From Alphaproteobacteria bacterium (lineage in GTDB: Bacteria > Pseudomonadota > Alphaproteobacteria > CACIAM-22H2), in assembly GCA_947500965.1 (NCBI GenBank), contig CANMWW010000001.1, positions 1 through 40,817 on the forward strand: a stretch of 40,817 nucleotides of DNA, given 5' to 3'. A program made the position numbers and the translations under genes. The number at the start of each line of letters is the position of its first letter. Positions within the stretch are counted from its first letter, which is position 1. This document shows positions 20,521-27,724 of this stretch, in pieces. A model generated the notes under the pieces. It saw nothing but the letters and a program-made list of their open reading frames with translations, made no database searches and had not been told where the DNA came from.

Positions 20521-20600
20521 CCCCTCCCGTCCGCGCGGCGCGCGGATGGGAGGGGTGGCGCCGCGCGACAGCGCGGCGACGGGGAGGGCATCCGTTCCGG
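20521..20600 (+). repeat. palindromic intergenic repeat, copy B
   Basis: Direct, nearly identical copy of the element at 20270. The loop bases differ (gg for aa, ca for at), but the paired arms are conserved, which points to selection or recent copying of the hairpin. Confidence 0.85.
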
Positions 20601-20622
20601 TAGCCGCCTCAGCGCCGGCCCA

Positions 20623-20652
20623 TTGACTCCCGCCCGCCGCGCGTCATATCGA
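20623..20652 (+). promoter_or_regulatory. candidate promoter of tetR-RND operon
   Basis: TTGACT (20623-20628) lies 18 nt before TATCGA (20647-20652). The -10 is imperfect, but it coincides with the left arm of the operator, the usual arrangement for TetR autorepression. Confidence 0.4.
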
Positions 20653-20674
20653 TAACGAACATTCATTATCGATA
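20647..20674. promoter_or_regulatory. TetR-type operator
   Basis: A perfect 9-bp inverted repeat (TATCGATAA at 20647-20655, TTATCGATA at 20666-20674) with a 10-bp spacer lies 7 bp before the tetR start. It is strikingly AT-rich for this genome. The size and position fit binding by the TetR dimer encoded next. Confidence 0.75.
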
Positions 20675-20681
20675 GGCTCCC

Positions 20682-21314
20682 ATGCCCAGGCTCTCCGAGG
20701 CGCAGCAGGCGGCGCGGCGCGAGCGGTTGCTCGACGCAGCGGAGGTCTGCTTCGCCCGCTCCGGCTTCCACGCGGCGACCATGGCCGAGATCGCCCGCGA
20801 GGCGCGGGTCAGCGCCGGCGCGGCCTATGTGTGGTTCGCCTCGAAGGAAGACCTGATCGCCGGCATCGCGGCGCGCGACCGCGCGCGCTTCGCCGCCGAC
20901 TTCGAGGCGATCGCCGACGCCCCGGACTTCGGCGAGGCGCTCGAGGCCTGTGCGCGCTTCCACGTCGTCGAACGACCCGCGCACAAGCGCCGGCTGATGG
21001 TCGAGCTCGCCGCCGAGTCCACGCGCAACGAGGCCGTCGCGCGCAGCTTCCGCAGCGTCGACCGCACGGTGCGCGAATCGCTCCTGCGCGCGCTCGAGCG
21101 ACAGGTCGCCGCCGGGCGCATCGCCCCGGCCATGCCGCCCGCGCGCCTCGTGCCGGTGCTGATGGTGCTGGGCGACGGGCTGTTCCTGCGACGCGCCATC
21201 GACCCCGCCGCGGATCCCGAGGCGCTGCTGGCCTCGCTCATGGAGATGCTGCGCCACGTGCTCGGCCCCGCGCAGGCGAAGGCACCGCGCAGGCGCGCCG
21301 CGAAGCGCCCATGA
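20682..21314 (+). CDS. TetR/AcrR family transcriptional regulator
   Basis: This 210-residue repressor has an N-terminal helix-turn-helix (LLDAAEVCFARSGFHAATMAEIAREARVSAGAAYVWFASKEDLI, roughly residues 16-60) and a ligand-binding C-terminal domain. The tail is basic (KAPRRRAAKRP). It is the first gene of a coupled set with a membrane fusion protein and RND pump (ATGA overlap at 21311). It therefore most likely controls that pump and itself through the inverted repeat just upstream, with release by an unknown pump substrate. Confidence 0.92.
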   Translation: MPRLSEAQQAARRERLLDAAEVCFARSGFHAATMAEIAREARVSAGAAYVWFASKEDLIAGIAARDRARFAADFEAIADAPDFGEALEACARFHVVERPAHKRRLMVELAAESTRNEAVARSFRSVDRTVRESLLRALERQVAAGRIAPAMPPARLVPVLMVLGDGLFLRRAIDPAADPEALLASLMEMLRHVLGPAQAKAPRRRAAKRP

Positions 21315-22471
21315 CCCGCGCGCTTCGCCTGGCGCTCGTCCTGGCCCTCGCCGGGGCGACGCCGATCCTCCCGGGCGTTCCCTACGCCGCCGCGACCGAG
21401 GCGCCGCCCATGGCGGTGACCACGATCGCCGCGACCCGCGGCACGGTGGTGGAGACCGTGCTCGTGGATGGCAGCCTGGTGGCGCGCGAGGAGATCCTCG
21501 TCGGGCCACAGGTGGAAGGCCTGCGCATCCTGGAGCTCCTCGTCGAGGAGGGCGACGTCGTCGCCGCCGGGCAACCGCTCGCGCGGCTCGACCGCAGCGG
21601 CCTCGACATCCAGCTCGCCCAGAACGACGCCGCGCTCGCCCGCGCCGCCGCCGCGATCGCCCAGGCGCGCAGCCAGATCGCGCAGGCGGAGGCCGCGGAC
21701 CATGAGGCGACCAGCGCGCTCGAGCGCAGCCGCATCCTCGCCCGCTCCGGCGTCGCCTCGGCCGAGGCGCTCGACCAGCGCCTCGCTGCCGCGCGCGGGG
21801 CCGCGGCGCGCCTCGCCGCCGCGCGCGAGGGCCTGCTCGTCGCCGAGGCCGAGCGCCGCCAGGTCGAGGCGCAGCGCCGCGACATCGAGCTGCGCCTCGC
21901 GCGCAGCACCATCGAGGCGCCGCGTGCTGGCATCGTCAGCCGCCGCGCGGCGCGCATCGGCGCGATCGCCTCGATGGCCGGCGAGCCGCTCTTCCGCATC
22001 GTCGCGGACGGCGCGATCGAGCTCGAGGCCGAGGTTCCCGAGATCAGGCTTCCACGGCTCGCGCCGGGACAGGCGGTGCGCGTCGAGCTGGCCGGGCTGC
22101 CGCCGGTCGAGGGCCGCATCCGCCTCCTGCCCTCCGAGGTCGACCGCGCCACGCGCCTCGGCAGGCTGCGCGTCGCGCTGCCCGTCGATCCTGCCTTGCG
22201 CGTGGGCCGCTTCGCGCGCGGGACGATCGAGACCGCGCGCCGCGAGGCGATCTCGCTGCCGCTCTCCGCGGTGCGCTTCGACGAGCGCGAGGCCTCGGTC
22301 CAGGTCGTCGCGGCGGGCCGCGTCGCGACGCGACGGGTCGTCCTCGGCGCCATCGCGGGGGGGCGCGCGGAGGTCGCGAGCGGCCTCGCCGAGGGCGAGA
22401 GCGTCGTGCTGCGCGCCGGGGCCTTCCTGCGCGACGGCGACGCGGTGCGCGAGGTCAGGCAGCCGCGATGA
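21311..22471 (+). CDS. RND efflux membrane fusion protein (periplasmic adaptor)
   Basis: This 386-residue adaptor bridges the inner-membrane pump and an outer-membrane channel. It has an N-terminal signal sequence (TRALRLALVLALAGA...) without a lipobox, a lipoyl-like half-motif (EGLRILELLVEEGDVVAAGQPLARLD), a long Ala/Arg-rich coiled-coil hairpin (about residues 95-200), the second lipoyl half (ARSTIEAPRAGIVSRR) and beta-barrel and membrane-proximal domains. The start is the ATG in the ATGA overlap with tetR. It ends in an ATGA overlap with the pump gene, indicating balanced translation of the two. Confidence 0.92.
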   Translation: MTRALRLALVLALAGATPILPGVPYAAATEAPPMAVTTIAATRGTVVETVLVDGSLVAREEILVGPQVEGLRILELLVEEGDVVAAGQPLARLDRSGLDIQLAQNDAALARAAAAIAQARSQIAQAEAADHEATSALERSRILARSGVASAEALDQRLAAARGAAARLAAAREGLLVAEAERRQVEAQRRDIELRLARSTIEAPRAGIVSRRAARIGAIASMAGEPLFRIVADGAIELEAEVPEIRLPRLAPGQAVRVELAGLPPVEGRIRLLPSEVDRATRLGRLRVALPVDPALRVGRFARGTIETARREAISLPLSAVRFDEREASVQVVAAGRVATRRVVLGAIAGGRAEVASGLAEGESVVLRAGAFLRDGDAVREVRQPR

Positions 22472-25400
22472 GGCTCGACGTCTCCGCCTGGGCGATCCGC
22501 AACCCGATCCCGCCGATCGTCCTGTTCCTCGTGCTGGGCGTCCTTGGCGTCGTCGCGTTCCGCGGCCTGCCGATCACGCTCTTCCCCAACATCGACATCC
22601 CCATCGCCACGGTGACGGTGACGCAGGCCGGCGCCGCGCCGGAGGAACTCGAGAAGCAAGTCACGCGCAGGATCGAGGATGCCGTGTCCGGCATCGCCGG
22701 CGTCAAGCACATCATCTCCAAGGTGTCCGACGGCCAGTCGCTGACCACCATCGAGTTCCGGATCGAGACGCGCATCGACCGCGCGGTGAGCGACGTCAAG
22801 GACGCGATCGCGAAGATACGCTCCGACCTGCCGCGCGCGATCGACGAGCCGATCGTCCAGCGGCTTGACGTCGCCGGCCTGCCGATCCTCGTCTACGCGG
22901 CGGACTCGCCCGCGCGCTCGATCGAGGAGCTGTCGTGGTTCGTCGACGACGTGGTGATCCGCCGGCTGCAGGCACTGCGCGGCGTGGGATCGGTCGAGCG
23001 CATCGGCGGGGCGACGCGCGAGATCCGCGTGCTGCTGGATCCCGCCCGGCTCGCGGCGCTGGGCGTGACCGCGGCGGAGGTCAACCGCCAGCTGCGCGCC
23101 ACGCGCGTCGATCTCGCGGGCGGGCGCGTCGAGCTCGGCGGGCAGGAACAGGCCGTGCGCACCCTCGCGGCGGCGAGCCGCATCGCGCAGCTGGAGGAGA
23201 CCAAGCTCGTCATCGGCGGCGGGCGCACGCTTCGCCTCGCCGACGTCGCGACGATCGAGGACGGAATCGCCGAGCCGCGCAGCTTCGCCCGGCTCGACGG
23301 CCGGCCGGTCGTGGCCTTCGCGATCTCCCGCGCGCGCGGCGCGAGCGACGCCACCGTGACCGAGGCGGTGGAGAAGGAGCTCGCGGCGATCCGCGCCGCC
23401 AATCCCGGCACGAGCTTCGCGGCGATCGACGGGACGGTGCGCTACACGCTGGGCAACTACCGCTCGGCGATGCGCGCGCTCGTCGAGGGCTCGATCCTCG
23501 CCGTGCTCGTCGTCTTCGCCTTCCTGCGCGACCTGCGCGCCACGGTCATCTCGGCGGTCGCGCTGCCGCTGGCCGCGATCCCCGCCTTCTGGGCGATGAG
23601 CGCGCTCGGCTTCTCGCTCAACCTCGTCAGCCTGCTCGCGATCACGCTGGTCACCGGCATCCTGGTCGACGACGCGATCGTCGAGGTCGAGAACATCGTG
23701 CGGCACATCCGCATGGGGAAGTCGCCCTACCGCGCCGCGCTGGAGGCCGCGGACGAGATCGGCCTCGCGGTCATCGCCATCACCCTCACCATCGTCGCGG
23801 TCTTCGCGCCGGTGAGCTTCATGGGCGGCATCCCAGGCCAGTACTTCATGCAGTTCGGCCTGACCGTGGCCGCGGCGGTGCTGTTCTCGCTGCTCGTGGC
23901 GCGGCTGCTGACGCCGCTGCTCGCCGCCTACTTCATGCGTCCCGACGCGCGCCCCGAGCACGAGGGCCGCATGACCGCGGCCTATGCCCGGATCCTCGGA
24001 TGGTCGGTGCGCCGGCGCTACGCGGCGGTGGCCGTCGGCATGGCGCTCTTCGCGGCGTCGATCGCGAGCACGCGGCTGCTGCCCTCCGGCTTCCTGCCTC
24101 CGGAGGACAAGGCGCGATCGATCTTCGCGATCGAGCTGCCGCCGGGCGCGCGCCTCGCCGACACCGAGGCGATGTCCGACCGCATCCTCGCGCGGCTGCG
24201 CGCGCTGCCGGAGGTCGCGAGCGTCTTCGTCGATGGCGGGCGCGTGCTCGGCTCGGGCCAGGAGGTCCGCAAGGCCTCGATCGTCGTGAACTTCGTGCCC
24301 AAGGACCAGCGCGCGCGCAGCCAGGCCGTGCTGGAGCAGGCCGTGGGCGCGATCCTCGCCGACGTCCCGGACATCCGTTTCTGGACGGTGAAGGACAACG
24401 GGCAGCGCGCGCTGACGCTGCTCGTCGTCGGGCCGGACCAGCAGGCGGTGGAGGACGCCGCGCGCGCGCTCTACGCCGAGATGCGCCGGCTGCCGCTCCT
24501 CGCCAACACCACCTCGACGATCCCGCTCGACCGGCCGGAGCTGCGCGTGGTCCCGCGCGGCGAGCTCGCCGCCGCGCTCGGCGTGTCCACGGACGCGATC
24601 TCGGAGACGGTGCGCATCGCCACGATCGGCGACGCGGGCGGCAACCTCGCGCGCTTCGACGCCGGCGACCGGCTGGTCCCGATCCGCGTCCAGCTCGAGG
24701 AGTCCGCGCGCGGCGACACGCGCCTCGTCGACACGCTGCGCCTGCCCGCGCGCGACGGCACGACCGTGCCGCTCGCCACCGTGGCGTCCTTCGAGCTCGG
24801 CCGCGGCATCACCAGCGTCGACCGCTACGACCGCGCGCGGCGCATCGCGCTGGAGGCGGACCTGCGCGGCACCGACGCGCTGGGCGCGGCGATCGCCTCG
24901 GTGCGCGCCAGCGAGGCCGCGCGCACCCTGCCGCCGGGCGTCGAGCTGCGGCAGTCCGGCGACGCCGAGGTCATGGCCGAGGTCTTCGCCGGCTTCGCCT
25001 TCGCCATGGGCGCCGGGCTGCTGATGGTCTACGGCGTCATGGTGCTGCTCTTCCGCGGCTTCCTGCAGCCGCTGACGATCCTGTTCTCGCTGCCGCTGTC
25101 GATCGGCGGGGTGATCCTCGGGCTGCTGCTCACGGGCAACGCGATCAGCATGCCCGTGGTCATCGGCATCCTGATGCTCATGGGCATCGTCACCAAGAAC
25201 GCCATCCTCCTGGTCGACTTCGCCGTCGAGGCGATCGCGCGCGGCATGCCGCGCGACGAGGCGATCGTCGAGGCCGGGCGCAAGCGCGCGCGGCCGATCG
25301 TCATGACCACGATCGCGATGATCGCGGGCATGGTGCCGGCCGCGCTCGCGCTCGGCGATGGCGGGGAGTTCCGCGCGCCGATGGCGATCGCGGTGATCGG

Positions 25401-25563
25401 TGGCCTCGCCGTGTCGACGATGCTCTCGCTGCTCTTCGTCCCCGCCGCCTTCTGCGTCGTCGATGACATCGAGGGCGCGATCGCGCGGCGGCTGCGCCCG
25501 CTGGCCGGGCCGACCGACGAGACGCAGGCGCCGCTTGACGCCGGCGCCCGCCGGGAGGCCTGA
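22468..25563 (+). CDS. RND family efflux transporter permease
   Basis: This 1031-residue proton-driven inner-membrane pump has the normal AcrB/MexB length and a two-fold repeat of six-helix bundles and periplasmic loops. The proton-relay pair in TM4 is Asp401-Asp402 (GILVDDAIVEVENI), and KNAILLVDFA marks the matching C-terminal half. LFPNIDIPIATVTVTQAGAAPEELEKQV near the N-terminus is the classic RND entry. It resembles the broad 'hydrophobe/amphiphile' or acriflavin-resistance group; the substrate is unknown. No TolC-like outer-membrane gene follows, so a channel encoded elsewhere must be used. Confidence 0.94.
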   Translation: MRLDVSAWAIRNPIPPIVLFLVLGVLGVVAFRGLPITLFPNIDIPIATVTVTQAGAAPEELEKQVTRRIEDAVSGIAGVKHIISKVSDGQSLTTIEFRIETRIDRAVSDVKDAIAKIRSDLPRAIDEPIVQRLDVAGLPILVYAADSPARSIEELSWFVDDVVIRRLQALRGVGSVERIGGATREIRVLLDPARLAALGVTAAEVNRQLRATRVDLAGGRVELGGQEQAVRTLAAASRIAQLEETKLVIGGGRTLRLADVATIEDGIAEPRSFARLDGRPVVAFAISRARGASDATVTEAVEKELAAIRAANPGTSFAAIDGTVRYTLGNYRSAMRALVEGSILAVLVVFAFLRDLRATVISAVALPLAAIPAFWAMSALGFSLNLVSLLAITLVTGILVDDAIVEVENIVRHIRMGKSPYRAALEAADEIGLAVIAITLTIVAVFAPVSFMGGIPGQYFMQFGLTVAAAVLFSLLVARLLTPLLAAYFMRPDARPEHEGRMTAAYARILGWSVRRRYAAVAVGMALFAASIASTRLLPSGFLPPEDKARSIFAIELPPGARLADTEAMSDRILARLRALPEVASVFVDGGRVLGSGQEVRKASIVVNFVPKDQRARSQAVLEQAVGAILADVPDIRFWTVKDNGQRALTLLVVGPDQQAVEDAARALYAEMRRLPLLANTTSTIPLDRPELRVVPRGELAAALGVSTDAISETVRIATIGDAGGNLARFDAGDRLVPIRVQLEESARGDTRLVDTLRLPARDGTTVPLATVASFELGRGITSVDRYDRARRIALEADLRGTDALGAAIASVRASEAARTLPPGVELRQSGDAEVMAEVFAGFAFAMGAGLLMVYGVMVLLFRGFLQPLTILFSLPLSIGGVILGLLLTGNAISMPVVIGILMLMGIVTKNAILLVDFAVEAIARGMPRDEAIVEAGRKRARPIVMTTIAMIAGMVPAALALGDGGEFRAPMAIAVIGGLAVSTMLSLLFVPAAFCVVDDIEGAIARRLRPLAGPTDETQAPLDAGARREA

Positions 25564-25578
25564 TCCGGGGACCGTGCG

Positions 25579-26742
25579 ATGCGAGAGCCGCGCCCCATGA
25601 CCGAGCCGCGACAGCCGCCCCGCTACCGCCTCCTCGAGCCGGGCGACCCCGCGCCCTGGTTCGTCCAGCGCTCCACCAGCGCCGAGCGCTACCATTTCGA
25701 TACCGCCGCCGGGCGCTGGATCGTCATGTGCTTCCTCGCGACCGCGGGCGACGCGGCGGGACGCGAGGCGCTGCGCCTTGCCGAGGCCTGCGCCGACCTC
25801 TTCGACGACCGCTTCGCGAGCTTCTTCGGCATCAGCCTCGACCCCGAGGACGAGCGCCTTGGACGCCTCGTGCAGCGCCTGCCCGGCATCCGCCATGTCT
25901 GGGACCGCGACGCGCAGGCGAGCCGCGCCTATGGCTGCGTGCCCGTCGATCCCACGCCCGGGCGCATCGAGGCGCTGCGCCGCTGGGTCCTGCTCGACCC
26001 GATGCTGCGCGTGCGCCGCGTCCTTCCCTTCCAGGGTCCCGACGCGGGGCGCGCCGAGATGGAGCGCATCCTGCGCGCCCTGCCCCCGCCGGCGATGCAG
26101 TCGGGGATCGAGGGCCACGCGCCGGTCCTCGTCCTGCCGGAGGTCTTCGAGCCGGGGTTCTGCCGCCACCTCGTGTCGCTGCACGAGGCGCATGGCGGCG
26201 AGGATTCCGGTTTCATGCGCGAGGTCGACGGCAGGACCGTCGCGGTGAAGGACTACGCGCACAAGCGGCGCAGCGACTACCTCATCGAGGACGAGGCGCT
26301 CATGGAGGCGACGCGCCAGCGCGTGCGCCGGCGCATCGTCCCGGAGATCCGCAAGGCGCACCAGTTCCTGGTCACGCGCATGGAGCGCTACATCGTCGCC
26401 TGCTACGACGGCTCCACGAACGACCATTTCCGCCCGCATCGCGACAACACGACGCGCGGCACGGCGCATCGGCGCTTCGCCGTGTCGATCGCCCTCAACG
26501 ACGGCTACGAGGGCGGCGAGCTGGTCTTCCCCGAATTCGGGCCACGCCGCTACAAGGTCGGCGCCGGCACGGCGATCGTCTTCTCCTGCTCGCTGCTCCA
26601 CACCGTGCTGCCGGTGACCGCGGGGCGGCGCTACATGTTCCTGCCCTTCCTCTACGACGACGAGGCGGCGCGCCAGCGCGAGGCGAACAACGAATTCCTC
26701 GGCGAGGGCGTCGGCGCGTACAGCAGCACGCCCTCGCCCTGA
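25579..26742 (+). CDS. peroxiredoxin-like / 2OG-Fe(II) dioxygenase fusion protein
   Basis: The 387-residue protein has two parts. Residues ~20-170 follow the thioredoxin/peroxiredoxin plan (GDPAPWF, then WIVMCFLATAGDAAGREAL, then FFGISLDPEDE), but the loop that should carry the peroxidatic Cys (about 54-61) has none. The only nearby Cys (51) lies in the preceding strand. Residues ~180-365 are a prolyl-4-hydroxylase-type dioxygenase with iron ligands His287, Asp289 and His341, and a 2-oxoglutarate-binding Arg at 350/351. The likely reaction is hydroxylation of a protein or peptide side chain; the substrate is unknown. The start could also be ATG 25597. It lies 15 bp after the RND gene and may be co-transcribed. 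Confidence 0.85.
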   Translation: MREPRPMTEPRQPPRYRLLEPGDPAPWFVQRSTSAERYHFDTAAGRWIVMCFLATAGDAAGREALRLAEACADLFDDRFASFFGISLDPEDERLGRLVQRLPGIRHVWDRDAQASRAYGCVPVDPTPGRIEALRRWVLLDPMLRVRRVLPFQGPDAGRAEMERILRALPPPAMQSGIEGHAPVLVLPEVFEPGFCRHLVSLHEAHGGEDSGFMREVDGRTVAVKDYAHKRRSDYLIEDEALMEATRQRVRRRIVPEIRKAHQFLVTRMERYIVACYDGSTNDHFRPHRDNTTRGTAHRRFAVSIALNDGYEGGELVFPEFGPRRYKVGAGTAIVFSCSLLHTVLPVTAGRRYMFLPFLYDDEAARQREANNEFLGEGVGAYSSTPSP

Positions 26743-26756
26743 GAGGCGCACGGAGA

Positions 26757-26785
26757 TTGAAGCGCCGTCGCGCGGCCGCTAGCGT
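26757..26785 (+). promoter_or_regulatory. candidate promoter of DapA-family gene
   Basis: TTGAAG (26757-26762), a 17-nt spacer and TAGCGT (26780-26785), 27 nt before the ATG. Confidence 0.45.
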
Positions 26786-26812
26786 CGGCGCGCCAACGAC
26801 AGGGGGAACGCG

Positions 26813-27718
26813 ATGGCCACGGGCTTCCACGGGATCTACCCGATCCTCTACGCCTTCTTCGACGCGCAGGGCCGCCTCGACCGCGGCGCGATGCGCGCGC
26901 AGGTGGAGGCCTGCGTGCGGCACGGCGCGCATGGCCTCGCCGTGCTCGGCCTCGCGACGGAGACCTACAAGCTGCAGACGCCGGAGCGCCGCCAGGTCCT
27001 CGAATGGGCCGCGGAAGACCTGCGCGGGCGCATCCCGCTCGCGGTCACGATCGCCGAGCCCTCGGTCGCCGGGCAGGTCGAGTTCGCGCGCGCCGCGAAG
27101 TCGGCCGGCGCGTCGTGGGTCATCCTCCAGCCGCCGCCCGCGCCCGGCCTGCCGGAGATCGAGTACGTGCGCTTCTTCGGCGCGGTGGCAGACAAGTGCG
27201 AGCTGCCGCTGGCGGTGCAGAACGCGGCCGGGCTGATCGCGGTGTCGCTGTCGAATGCCGGGCTGGTCTCGCTCAACCGCAACCATCCCAACGTATCGCT
27301 GCTCAAGGGCGAGGGACCGGTGATCGGCATCCAGCGGCTGGTCGAGGAGACGCAGGGCGTCTTCGACATCTTCAACGGCCGCGCGGGCCTCGAGCTCACC
27401 GACAACCTGCGCGCGGGCTGCGCGGGCATGATCCCGGCGCCGGAATGCTTCGACGTGCAGGTGCGCATCTACGAGCTGATGCGCCAGGGAACGAAGGAGG
27501 CCGAGGCGGAGGCCGAGCGCCTCTACCGCGAGATCCTGCCGCTCATCACGCTGCTCATGACCACGATCGAGAACTTCCTGTGCTACGGCAAGCGGATCGT
27601 CGCGCGGCGGCTCGGCATCGCCGAGGTCCATGGCCGCGCGCCGTTCCAGTCGCCGACGCCCTTCGGCCTCGCCGCGGTCGAGCGCGCCTCGGCCTTCCTG
27701 AAGCCCTACGACGCCTGA
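26813..27718 (+). CDS. dihydrodipicolinate synthase / N-acetylneuraminate lyase family aldolase
   Basis: This class I aldolase TIM barrel (301 aa) has the Schiff-base Lys165 in VSLLKGEG. The first-helix motif that binds the keto acid is GLATET (46-51) in place of GTTGES. The Tyr of the canonical YNxP motif is replaced by Gln (VQNAAG, Gln136-Asn137). A true DapA uses that Tyr in its proton relay, so lysine-pathway activity is unlikely. An aldolase, lyase or dehydratase acting on a sugar acid or pyruvate derivative is more plausible. AGGGGG precedes the ATG. It stands alone with its own promoter and converges on the rhodanese gene. Confidence 0.87.
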   Translation: MATGFHGIYPILYAFFDAQGRLDRGAMRAQVEACVRHGAHGLAVLGLATETYKLQTPERRQVLEWAAEDLRGRIPLAVTIAEPSVAGQVEFARAAKSAGASWVILQPPPAPGLPEIEYVRFFGAVADKCELPLAVQNAAGLIAVSLSNAGLVSLNRNHPNVSLLKGEGPVIGIQRLVEETQGVFDIFNGRAGLELTDNLRAGCAGMIPAPECFDVQVRIYELMRQGTKEAEAEAERLYREILPLITLLMTTIENFLCYGKRIVARRLGIAEVHGRAPFQSPTPFGLAAVERASAFLKPYDA

Positions 27719-27724
27719 GCCGGG

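Larger units (their letters stand above)
20234..20646. other. long intergenic region holding repeats, no gene
   Basis: No open frame here resembles a gene. The stretch holds three copies of a hairpin-rich repeat (listed separately) separated by ~45-60 bp of unremarkable sequence, then leads into the tetR control region. Confidence 0.7.

Noticed and set aside
21382..26751. A 1789-codon open frame on the minus strand, antisense to the RND operon and dioxygenase gene
   Set aside because: Its translation is Arg/Asp/His/Ala-rich low-complexity with no motifs. It mirrors the third-position GC bias of real genes on the other strand.
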